Source of the DNA: Holosporales bacterium
GTDB taxonomy: Bacteria > Pseudomonadota > Alphaproteobacteria > RUG11792
NCBI GenBank assembly: GCA_031275915.1
Contig: JAISOC010000106.1
Location: forward strand, 1 to 5,895
Length of the DNA stretch: 5,895 bases
Reading direction: 5' to 3'
In this document: positions 1 to 5,772 of the stretch, one piece after another
Numbering within the stretch: position 1 is the stretch's first letter
Layout of the letters: each line of letters begins with the position of its first letter
Notes under the pieces: model-generated
What the model was told of the DNA's origin: nothing
Databases searched by the model: none
The model's input: only the letters and a program-made list of their open reading frames with translations
Made by a program: the position numbers and the translations under genes

Positions 1-585
1 AGGAACCTGCAAAACCTTCCCCGTTCTCTTGCAAATTGGAAGGAAGGGGCTGTATGTTCTCTGTCTCTCATCTCTAAGAGAGGGCAACATTATGTGCATG
101 ATTTCCTCGTATTTTTCGAGAATTTTCTTCAAAACTTCATTAAAAAAACCAGATTCATACATTTTTGTTGAGCTTCTGAACTCATATTCAAATCCAAAGG
201 AATTCAGAAATCTGCAGAGCATAGCATTGTTATGATGAGCAAAACTCTCATATTCTCCAAAGGGGTCTGGCACAGAAGTCAAAGGTTTCTCAAGATTTTC
301 TTCCAGCAATGCCTGATTCGGAACATTTCCAGGAACTTTCCTTAGACCATCCATATCATCAGAAAATGCTATAAGTTTACAGGGAATATTTGAAATTTTT
401 CTGAAGGCATTCATTACCATGGTAGTTCTGAGGACTTCCCCAAAGGTTCCTATATGAGGAAGACCGGAGGGGCCATATCCTGTCTCCAGAAGTACGTATC
501 CCTTGTCATCAACTCCATATTTCTCCACTCTATCCAGAATTTTTCTTGCCTCTTCAAAGGGCCACGACTTTGCATTGCTATACAT
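1..585 (-). CDS. lysS: Lysyl-tRNA synthetase, class I (5' part, runs off left edge)
   Basis: Charges tRNA-Lys with lysine in the cytoplasm using ATP. My translation of the minus strand from the ATG at 583-585 gives 195 uninterrupted residues to the window edge, about the first 40% of a family of roughly 520 residues. Seen: the W-P-F-E-E-A start near residue 8, [10 protein letters not shown] at 34-43, the class I HIGH-type ATP signature as H-I-G-T at 44-47, and [11 protein letters not shown] from 75, all typical of LysRS1. The KMSKS loop and anticodon-binding domain lie outside the window. The class I enzyme is structurally unrelated to class II LysS/LysU and is the usual form in Alphaproteobacteria and archaea. 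It follows efp by 9 nt, and an AGTAGG Shine-Dalgarno overlaps the efp stop codon, suggesting coupled translation. Symbols lysS and lysK are both used for this family. Confidence 0.95.
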   Translation of the reverse strand, partial: MYSNAKSWPFEEARKILDRVEKYGVDDKGYVLLETGYGPSGLPHIGTFGEVLRTTMVMNAFRKISNIPCKLIAFSDDMDGLRKVPGNVPNQALLEENLEKPLTSVPDPFGEYESFAHHNNAMLCRFLNSFGFEYEFRSSTKMYESGFFNEVLKKILEKYEEIMHIMLPSLRDERQRTYSPFLPICKRTGKVLQVP

Positions 586-594
586 AAATTATGC

Positions 595-1158
595 CTACTT
601 CGCTCTCTCAACATAGGTTGCATCATCAGTATTAACAACCACTTTTATTCCTGCTTCTATGTGTTGTGGCACCATAATTTTGACTCCATTTGAAAGGATG
701 GCTGGTTTGTATGAAGATGCTGCAGTTTGTCCTTTAACAACTGGCTCCGCTTCAACTATTTCCAAGATTACTGTTTTGGGAAGAGATACTGTTATTGGTT
801 TTCCTTCATATGAACAGATGGTAATTACCATCCCATCACTCAGGAACTGAACACTATCTCCAATAATATCTGCAGGAAGCTGTATCTGCTCAAATGTCTC
901 TTGATTCATGAAAATCAGATCATCTCCATCTCTATATAAAAATTGATATTCCGATTCCTCTAGGTATACTTTTTCGACAGTATCTGCTGCTCTAAATCTC
1001 TCGTTGAGTTTGGAGCCATCGAGAACCCCCTTCATCTCAACCTGCATAAATGCTCCTCCCTTGCCGGGTTGCACATGCATTGTCTTCGCCACAATCCACA
1101 ATTTGGAGTTGTGTTCTATAACGTTTCCTATTCTAATGTCATTCGCATTAATCTTCAT
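595..1158 (-). CDS. efp: Elongation factor P
   Basis: EF-P binds ribosomes stalled on consecutive prolines, between the P and E sites, and promotes peptide bond formation. The protein has 187 residues, the normal length. It shows the KOW-like N-terminal domain (about 1-65), the central OB domain (about 66-127, with the Q-L-P region) and the C-terminal OB domain ending Y-V-E-R-A-K. The tip of the domain I loop reads H-V-Q-P-G-K-G-G-A-F, with Lys33 at the site that is beta-lysylated in E. coli EF-P (K34). The start is the ATG at 1156-1158: residues upstream in the same frame are a translation of the tRNA-Met gene and are not real. A weak GGGA Shine-Dalgarno lies about 6 nt before the ATG. It lies 24 nt after tRNA-Met and 9 nt before the LysRS start, so cotranscription is likely. 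Confidence 0.96.
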   Translation of the reverse strand: MKINANDIRIGNVIEHNSKLWIVAKTMHVQPGKGGAFMQVEMKGVLDGSKLNERFRAADTVEKVYLEESEYQFLYRDGDDLIFMNQETFEQIQLPADIIGDSVQFLSDGMVITICSYEGKPITVSLPKTVILEIVEAEPVVKGQTAASSYKPAILSNGVKIMVPQHIEAGIKVVVNTDDATYVERAK

Positions 1159-1182
1159 AAATATCCCAGATAAAACCCCAGA

Positions 1183-1259
1183 TGGTAGCGGAGGAGGGAC
1201 TCGGACCCCCGACACGCGGATTATGATTCCGCTGCTCTAACCAACTGAGCTACTCCGCC
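1183..1259 (-). tRNA. tRNA-Met(CAU), elongator type
   Basis: A 77-nt cloverleaf with the CCA end encoded. Acceptor stem GGCGGAG pairs with CTCCGCT (G1-U72 wobble, the rest Watson-Crick); D-arm GCTC/GAGC; anticodon stem GCGGA/TCCGC around loop ATCATAA, giving anticodon CAU; T stem GGGGG/CCCTC. The anticodon stem and variable region match the alphaproteobacterial elongator tRNA-Met as I remember it. It has neither the GGG/CCC anticodon stem pairs of an initiator nor the overall sequence of the lysidine-modified tRNA-Ile2. One oddity: the T loop reads TCCGAGT instead of TTCGAGT, so position 55, almost always U (pseudouridine), is C. The gene begins the unit leading into efp. Confidence 0.95.
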
Positions 1260-1277
1260 TTGCTTCTGCCGTGTTTT

Positions 1278-1306
1278 ATTGTCTTATACCCTCAGTTTTT
1301 TTTCAA
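1278..1306 (-). promoter_or_regulatory. Probable sigma-70 promoter of tRNA-Met-efp-lysS
   Basis: On the minus strand, TTGAAA (1306-1301) is followed after 17 nt by GACAAT (1283-1278). The -35 matches TTGACA in five of six positions and the -10 matches TATAAT in four of six. Predicted transcription start is about 1271, roughly 12 nt before the tRNA 5' end, which is typical of tRNA promoters. The call rests only on motif and placement. Confidence 0.45.
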
Positions 1307-1391
1307 TAGAATTTTGGAAAGCATGGTTGCAAGAAAATTAAATAACCGTCATACTGTTATTATTAGTACAATATTTCAAAGATGTGTTTAT

Positions 1392-1862
1392 ATGTCAAAT
1401 CATTGTATCGCAAAAGTTTTTATCATTGTTTCGATATTTGTAATGTCAAATATACTACATGCATCATCTATCCCTGAAGGACGTGAGAAATTCTTACAAG
1501 GAACACCAATAACTGTATTCGTTCCAGTCTGTGAAGAATGGAGAAAATTCTTACAAGGAGCTCCTGTACCTGAATTCATACCTTATCTACCAATACATAC
1601 ACTTGAGACACGATGGATACAATATCTGTATGGAGCTCCTGTACCTGAATTTGTTCCAAATCAACGTATCGTAATTGAAAACATGCCAACCAATAACCAA
1701 AATAGTTCAGTGTTATCTTCAATAGACACAAGTTTACAGACTCAATTTGAGCAGGATAATCCAAGCAACGTTCCAACTCCGGTATTTTCACCAAAAACTC
1801 CAAAGCCACCTAAAAATAGATCTTTGTCAATTGATAATAGCTACCTGTGCTCTAAGAAATGA
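1392..1862 (+). CDS. Unrecognised small secreted protein with three internal peptide repeats
   Basis: I do not recognise this gene. From the ATG at 1392 it encodes 156 residues. The first 25 or so look like a Sec signal peptide: a Lys at residue 8, a hydrophobic core rich in I/V/F, then I-L-H-A-S-S with cleavage likely after Ala24. The mature part holds three copies of a 15-residue unit at residues 31-45, 50-64 and 75-89, consensus [W/R]-x-x-[F/Y]-L-x-G-[A/T]-P-[V/I]-x-x-F-[V/I]-P. A Gln/Asn/Ser-rich stretch follows, then a Pro/Lys-rich tail with one Pro-Pro. Two Cys remain in the mature chain (47 and 153), which could form a disulfide. An upstream ATG at 1323 has a GGAAA Shine-Dalgarno but would give an implausibly long region before the hydrophobic core; AAAGATG lies about 7 nt before 1392. 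The gene is alone on the plus strand between two minus-strand tRNAs. A role at the cell surface or in a host is inference only. Confidence 0.7.
   Translation: MSNHCIAKVFIIVSIFVMSNILHASSIPEGREKFLQGTPITVFVPVCEEWRKFLQGAPVPEFIPYLPIHTLETRWIQYLYGAPVPEFVPNQRIVIENMPTNNQNSSVLSSIDTSLQTQFEQDNPSNVPTPVFSPKTPKPPKNRSLSIDNSYLCSKK
1482..1658 (+). repeat. Three imperfect in-frame repeats inside the secreted protein gene
   Basis: Units lie at 1482-1526, 1539-1583 and 1614-1658, starting 57 and 75 nt apart. Units 2 and 3 share an identical 20-nt block at 1557-1576 and 1632-1651; units 1 and 2 share 15 nt (aaattcttacaagga). All spacings are multiples of three. Some differences between copies are synonymous (for example TTC against TTT for the conserved Phe), consistent with duplication followed by selection on the protein. 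Confidence 0.9.
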
Positions 1863-1906
1863 GAGAGGAACTACATTGTATCAAACTGCTCCACTAACGC
1901 TATTTT

Positions 1907-1997
1907 TGGCGGAGAGAGAGGGATTTGAACCCTCGGTACGCTACTAGCGTACAACGGTTTTCGAGACCGCCCCGATCAACCACTCTGGCACCTCTCC
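1907..1997 (-). tRNA. tRNA-Ser(CGA)
   Basis: A 91-nt class II tRNA with CCA encoded and G73 as the discriminator base. Acceptor stem GGAGAGG/TCTCTCC; anticodon stem GCGGT/ACCGT around CTCGAAA, giving anticodon CGA, which reads UCG; long variable arm with GTACGC/GCGTAC closing a five-base loop, the main recognition element for SerRS; T arm GAGGG-TTCAAAT-CCCTC. The D stem begins C-C-A where other bacterial tRNA-Ser have C-C-G, leaving A12 opposite C23 unpaired. Its 5' end is 6 nt beyond the stop codon of the phosphoethanolamine transferase, so it is probably processed from that transcript or from a promoter inside that gene. Confidence 0.95.
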
Positions 1998-2003
1998 ATA
2001 CAT

Positions 2004-3602
2004 CTAGCTCGTTGGGTCTTTATCCTCCGAATATTTAACCTTTTGGGCAACTGGATCTTTTCTCAAACGAATATACCCGCATTTACCATTATAATCCACA
2101 CCACTTATGTAAAACACATCCTTTTCTTCATTCGGATTTTTAACCTCATATCCCAGTAAGCCAGCTATGTGCTTCGCTATTTCATAATGGGTTGGCCTGA
2201 AGAGATCTCGAATTCTCCCCAAAAAATCAAGGTCATTGCTCTGAATCACAATTGGTATATCTGCGGTTTCTGGAAGAAGATAGCCATGACCATGACCATA
2301 CAAGCCATTTTCCCCCATGAGTTCGTTGTGATCAGATGCCCATATAATATAGAATTTGCCTTCTTTCTGTTTGTTGAAAAAGTTGAACATTCTATATATC
2401 AGATAGTCGTTGTATAGCATGGCATTATCATATTCATCCACAATCTTATTGTTTGATCCTTTGAATGCATTTCCATTTTTGTAGTCTTTGCCAAAGGTTT
2501 TTGTATATGGAGAATGTATGCATCTTTGATGCAGTATTATAAAATTCCTATCTTCAAATTTTTGCAGAGACAATATTTCAAATAGGTATTCGTCCATAAG
2601 TTCGTTGCATTTCAATGTATTTGAGTCTTTTGTAACTATAATATCTATATAACTAATACCACCAATGGCAGATAGCAGATGATCGCTTTGACTTGATATA
2701 TAAAATGTTTTGAATCCTTTTTGTTTCGCCAATTTGAAAAGGTTGGTTGTATCCATGGATGTTTGAATAACATTATCAGGTTCGCATATTGCATTTGCTA
2801 TAAATTTGCAGGCAGGTAAAGTTGCTATCGCACTTGATATCCCTTGTGTATATAAAAAATTACTTTCTTTGGCCAAATTGCGTAAATTTGGAGTAGTATT
2901 CCTTTCATATCCAAACAATGACATATGTTTATAATTAACACTCTCCCCAATAATGTATACAATGTTGATTTTCTCAGGAATATTCGTTTTTAAATCAATA
3001 ATCTCGTATTTTTTGTATCCCTTCACCTGATAATTCTTGAGCAAGATTATCCAATACCCAAAGAATGTCTTTATAGAATTGTCGATTGTAAATCTAAACT
3101 CATTTGGAGTAAATCTGGGAGCAGAGATTGCATATAGTCTTATTCCAACAGACATAAAAACTGAAAATAAAATCACTGTTCCAAATGCAGCTTTTCTCCT
3201 TTGCTTGCCAGCACAATACAATATGAGCAAAAATGGTATAATAACTGTAGGGATTATATATATGTAATTCAGAAAAACATTCCCAACCTCAAGGAGAACA
3301 TCTTCCATCTCAGATGTCATTAAGTGCAATGAATACGGAGATATCTGTGTCCCAAAATATTTTATGTGTGAGAATTGTATGATTTGCAGAAAGCTTATTA
3401 GAGAAATAAAAAACACAGATATCCATCTATATGGATTGAAAACAAATCCAATACTCAAAGGAATGATCAAAATAAGCCCTTTTATGTCATGTGAAACTTT
3501 AAATGCTTTATTAAACAATGAAAAAATAATATCAGGAGTAATGATTAAAACAGAAATAGTAAGAATAAGTATCAAAGTTTTCTGTAATGGCCGTACATAC
3601 AT
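2004..3602 (-). CDS. Phosphoethanolamine transferase, EptA/CptA/MCR superfamily
   Basis: Inner-membrane enzyme that would move phosphoethanolamine from phosphatidylethanolamine to a periplasm-facing acceptor such as lipid A or a glycan. From the ATG at 3602 it has 532 residues: about five membrane segments in the first 160 (near 9-30, 42-55, 60-77, 111-130, 138-158), then a periplasmic sulfatase/alkaline-phosphatase-fold domain. Seen: I-G-E-S with metal ligand E220, M-S-L-F-G-Y-E-R (226-234 region), likely nucleophile T261 in S-A-I-A-T-L-P, H363 in H-Q-R-C-I-H-S-P, Y-D-N-A at 391-394, and S-D-H-N-E (D424, H425) followed by L-M-G-E-N-G-L-Y with H437. All expected metal and nucleophile positions are filled. 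The open frame extends to a GTG at 3671, but neither start has a Shine-Dalgarno, and an extended -10 at 3638-3646 favours 3602. The acceptor cannot be told from sequence. No lipid A genes are adjacent. Confidence 0.9.
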   Translation of the reverse strand: MYVRPLQKTLILILTISVLIITPDIIFSLFNKAFKVSHDIKGLILIIPLSIGFVFNPYRWISVFFISLISFLQIIQFSHIKYFGTQISPYSLHLMTSEMEDVLLEVGNVFLNYIYIIPTVIIPFLLILYCAGKQRRKAAFGTVILFSVFMSVGIRLYAISAPRFTPNEFRFTIDNSIKTFFGYWIILLKNYQVKGYKKYEIIDLKTNIPEKINIVYIIGESVNYKHMSLFGYERNTTPNLRNLAKESNFLYTQGISSAIATLPACKFIANAICEPDNVIQTSMDTTNLFKLAKQKGFKTFYISSQSDHLLSAIGGISYIDIIVTKDSNTLKCNELMDEYLFEILSLQKFEDRNFIILHQRCIHSPYTKTFGKDYKNGNAFKGSNNKIVDEYDNAMLYNDYLIYRMFNFFNKQKEGKFYIIWASDHNELMGENGLYGHGHGYLLPETADIPIVIQSNDLDFLGRIRDLFRPTHYEIAKHIAGLLGYEVKNPNEEKDVFYISGVDYNGKCGYIRLRKDPVAQKVKYSEDKDPTS

Positions 3603-3637
3603 AAAAACAAAATTTATTGAGGAAAAGAGGTTAGGGA

Positions 3638-3666
3638 ATTGTATCACACGAATATCTATATCGAAA
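3638..3666 (-). promoter_or_regulatory. Possible extended -10 promoter for the phosphoethanolamine transferase
   Basis: On the minus strand TGATACAAT (3646-3638) fits an extended -10 (TGnTATAAT with one change). A weak -35, TTTCGA, lies 17 nt upstream at 3666-3661. Predicted transcription start near 3631 gives a leader of about 28 nt to the ATG at 3602. If correct, the longer open frame from GTG 3671 is not translated. Motif evidence only. Confidence 0.35.
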
Positions 3667-3741
3667 CCCACAAACTAATGAAACAAACAGCTGGCGTATA
3701 CTTTTAGAAATTCCCATAATAAAAAGTTCAAGATTGTGTTA

Positions 3742-3747
3742 TATAAT
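3742..3747 (+). promoter_or_regulatory. Possible -10 box for the acyl-CoA synthetase gene
   Basis: A perfect TATAAT lies 41 nt upstream of the ATG at 3789, in the 186-nt space between the two divergent genes. No convincing -35 occurs 16-18 nt upstream (only A/T-rich sequence), so a second regulator may be needed or this may be a chance match in AT-rich DNA. Confidence 0.35.
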
Positions 3748-3788
3748 CTCATGGAAATATTAAAAACCAAAGATAGTGGTGTGTGTGC

Positions 3789-5711
3789 ATGGTCACAAAA
3801 GAATTGTTGATTCACAAAGATGCTTGGAGAGATGAGAATATATATAATGAAATATATGAATATTCAAAGGAGCATCCATTTGAATATTGGGCAGCTCAGA
3901 TAGATAGGCTATCTTGGTTCAGAAGACCAGAGTTTGCGTATAAGAATGGAGTTTGGTTTGAAGATGGCAAAATCAACGCTTGTTATAACTGTGTTGATAG
4001 GCATGCCACAAAAAATCCAGATAAGACTGCTGTAATATGGCAAAGCGAGGACTTAAATGTTCATCAAAAAATCTCATATGCTGAACTAAAAAAGGAAGTT
4101 TGCAAGTTTGCGAATGTATTAAATGGGTGTGGATTAACGAGAAAAGATTACGTGACTATATACATGCCCATGATTCCTGAAGGAATATATGCGTGTCTGG
4201 CCTGTGCTAGGCTTGGTATTCCATATACCGTTGTCTTTGCCGGATTTTCTCCAAATGCTGTTGCTCTTAGGATGAACGATTGTCATTCCAGTTTCATAAT
4301 TTCATGTGATGCTAACAGGAGAGGAGGAAAACTGATTCATCTTAAAGACAATATCGATGCAGCCAGAAAAATGTGCGACAGAAATATAAAAGCTCTAATA
4401 GTGAAAAGGCAAGGCGTTGATATTTCTTGGAATGATGAGTTGGATTTGGATTATTTGGCTCTTTCGAAGAAAGTATCTGAGGATTGTGAAATTGAAGACA
4501 CTAATTCCAATGATGATCTTTTTATACTGTATACCTCTGGTTCTGTTGGCAAACCAAAGGGAATTCTTCATGGTACAGGTGGATTTCTGTTGTTTTCGAT
4601 GCTTACTTTTTCATACTTTTTCGATATAAACGATGAGAGTGTGTTTTGGTGTAGCGGAGACATAGGATGGATGGGAGGACATGCATATTCTCTCTATTTT
4701 CCATTGTGCAGAGGAATAACCACTCTTATATATGAGGGAATTCCAACATATCCAAAACCATCTGTTTTTCCAGAGATTATAGACAAATTTAAAATAACAG
4801 CATTTAACACTGCTCCAACAGCTCTAAGAGCAATGATGCAAAATTCAGAGGCAACTTTGGAGGGGACTTCGCGTGAATCTCTGAAAGTTTTGGGAGTCTT
4901 TGGAGAAGTTTTGAATAAAGATGCCTGGCTTTGGTATTTTCATAAATTTGGAAATGGAAAATGTCCAATTGTTAATATGTGGGGGCAGACGGAGCTCGGA
5001 GGAGTTCCAACATCTCCTCTTTGCAATATGCAAGATATGCAAACTTACGGTCACATAGGCAGGCCGTTTTTTGGATGTAATTTTGTGCTTAAGGAAAAAG
5101 ATGGAACTGACATTACTGTTCCGGAAGATACAGGAGCTCTATACATAAAGGATTCTATGCCAGGTATGCTGAAAGGAATATATGGAGATCCCGAAGGTTT
5201 TCAGAAAACTTATTATTCACAGCACACAGGTCTGTATTGCACAGGAGATGAAGCGTATTATGATCATGAAGGATATATATGGATCACCGGACGCATAGAT
5301 GATGTTCTAAATGTATCTGGACACAGAGTTAGTCCAATAGAGATTGAAGAAATCATAGCAGAAGAAGATATAGTGCATGAAGTTTCGGTTGTAGGGTATC
5401 CTCATCCTATTAAAGGAGAAGGGATATATGCATTTGTTGTCCTAAAAAAGGATGTATTCTCAGAACAAAAATCCAAGGCCGGAAAAATAATCTCAGACAG
5501 AGTTAAGATGATGATAAGTCCAATTACAAAGCCGGATATCATAACTTTTGTCGATGATTTGCCAAAAACAAGATCTGGAAAAATAATGAGAAGAATTCTC
5601 AGGAAAATAGCAGCAAGAGATACAGATGACTTTGAGGATATCACCACTATTCAAAATCCAGAATGCATAGAGGCCATCATAAGAGCTGGCAACCAGAACT
5701 TCCGTAAATGA
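3789..5711 (+). CDS. acsA: Acetyl-CoA synthetase family acyl-CoA ligase (AcsA-like) with altered acyl pocket
   Basis: AMP-forming ligase: carboxylate + ATP + CoA gives acyl-CoA + AMP + PPi through an acyl-adenylate, in the cytoplasm. It has 640 residues, close to the usual 650. Motifs in order: Y-T-S-G-S-V-G-K-P-K-G (248-258, P-loop), G-D-I-G-W (290-294), E-G-I-P and T-A-P-T-A-L-R-A (341-348), M-W-G-Q-T-E (397-402), Y-C-T-G-D, W-I-T-G-R, V-S-G-H-R and the C-terminal P-K-T-R-S-G-K-I-M-R-R with catalytic K598, the lysine that is acetylated by Pat-type enzymes in Salmonella Acs (K609). Identity to Salmonella Acs is clear, but M295, G296, F371 and G399 replace its V310, T311, V386 and W414 acetyl-pocket residues, so acetate may not be the substrate. 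ATG 3789 is chosen; an in-frame GTG at 3783 is possible. No strong Shine-Dalgarno is seen. Transcribed divergently from the phosphoethanolamine transferase. Confidence 0.93.
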   Translation: MVTKELLIHKDAWRDENIYNEIYEYSKEHPFEYWAAQIDRLSWFRRPEFAYKNGVWFEDGKINACYNCVDRHATKNPDKTAVIWQSEDLNVHQKISYAELKKEVCKFANVLNGCGLTRKDYVTIYMPMIPEGIYACLACARLGIPYTVVFAGFSPNAVALRMNDCHSSFIISCDANRRGGKLIHLKDNIDAARKMCDRNIKALIVKRQGVDISWNDELDLDYLALSKKVSEDCEIEDTNSNDDLFILYTSGSVGKPKGILHGTGGFLLFSMLTFSYFFDINDESVFWCSGDIGWMGGHAYSLYFPLCRGITTLIYEGIPTYPKPSVFPEIIDKFKITAFNTAPTALRAMMQNSEATLEGTSRESLKVLGVFGEVLNKDAWLWYFHKFGNGKCPIVNMWGQTELGGVPTSPLCNMQDMQTYGHIGRPFFGCNFVLKEKDGTDITVPEDTGALYIKDSMPGMLKGIYGDPEGFQKTYYSQHTGLYCTGDEAYYDHEGYIWITGRIDDVLNVSGHRVSPIEIEEIIAEEDIVHEVSVVGYPHPIKGEGIYAFVVLKKDVFSEQKSKAGKIISDRVKMMISPITKPDIITFVDDLPKTRSGKIMRRILRKIAARDTDDFEDITTIQNPECIEAIIRAGNQNFRK

Positions 5712-5714
5712 TAT

Positions 5715-5760
5715 AAAAAAAATGAGCTCTCAGTGCCATAAAAATAGCAAAGAGAGCTCA
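5715..5760 (-). terminator. Hairpin with T8 tract on the minus strand (possibly bidirectional)
   Basis: A perfect 9-bp inverted repeat, TGAGCTCTC (5723-5731) and GAGAGCTCA (5752-5760), with three more pairs inside (TGC/GCA) after a short internal loop. On the minus strand it runs straight into eight T residues (A8 at 5715-5722 on the plus strand), the classic intrinsic-terminator form for transcription entering from the right. On the plus strand a T6 run follows only after 8 nt, so it would be a weaker terminator for the acyl-CoA synthetase gene. Confidence 0.6.
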
Positions 5761-5772
5761 CATAAAACTTTT

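Noticed and set aside
450..638. Minus-strand 62-codon frame at the efp-lysS junction
   Set aside because: It overlaps the LysRS frame, which matches its family residue by residue; this one is an out-of-frame shadow.
1159..1215. N-terminal extension of EF-P by 19 residues to an upstream start
   Set aside because: The extra residues are a translation of the 3' half of the tRNA-Met gene; EF-P homologues begin at the M-K-I-N start.
1004..1240. Plus-strand open frame containing G-G-G-T-R-T-P-D-T-R
   Set aside because: It is antisense to efp and tRNA-Met; that peptide is a familiar artefact of translating tRNA genes in reverse.
1183..1259. Initiator tRNA-fMet or tRNA-Ile2 identity for the CAU tRNA
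   Set aside because: There is no GGG/CCC anticodon stem or unpaired first acceptor base as in initiators, and the arms match elongator tRNA-Met rather than tRNA-Ile2.
1260..1391. Longer version of the secreted protein starting at 1260 or 1323
   Set aside because: The extension overlaps the probable tRNA-Met promoter and would place a signal peptide far from the N-terminus; 1323 remains a weaker alternative.
1482..1658. CRISPR-like array
   Set aside because: The repeats are in-frame coding repeats with multiple-of-three spacing and imperfect copies, not identical repeats with unique spacers.
1747..1947. Plus-strand open frame ending in E-R-E-G-F-E-P-S-V-R
   Set aside because: The end is the well-known false translation of an antisense tRNA-Ser gene, and the beginning overlaps the secreted-protein gene in another frame.
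1183..1997. Integrative element bounded by the two tRNA genes
   Set aside because: No integrase, no duplicated tRNA 3' end and no flanking direct repeats were seen.
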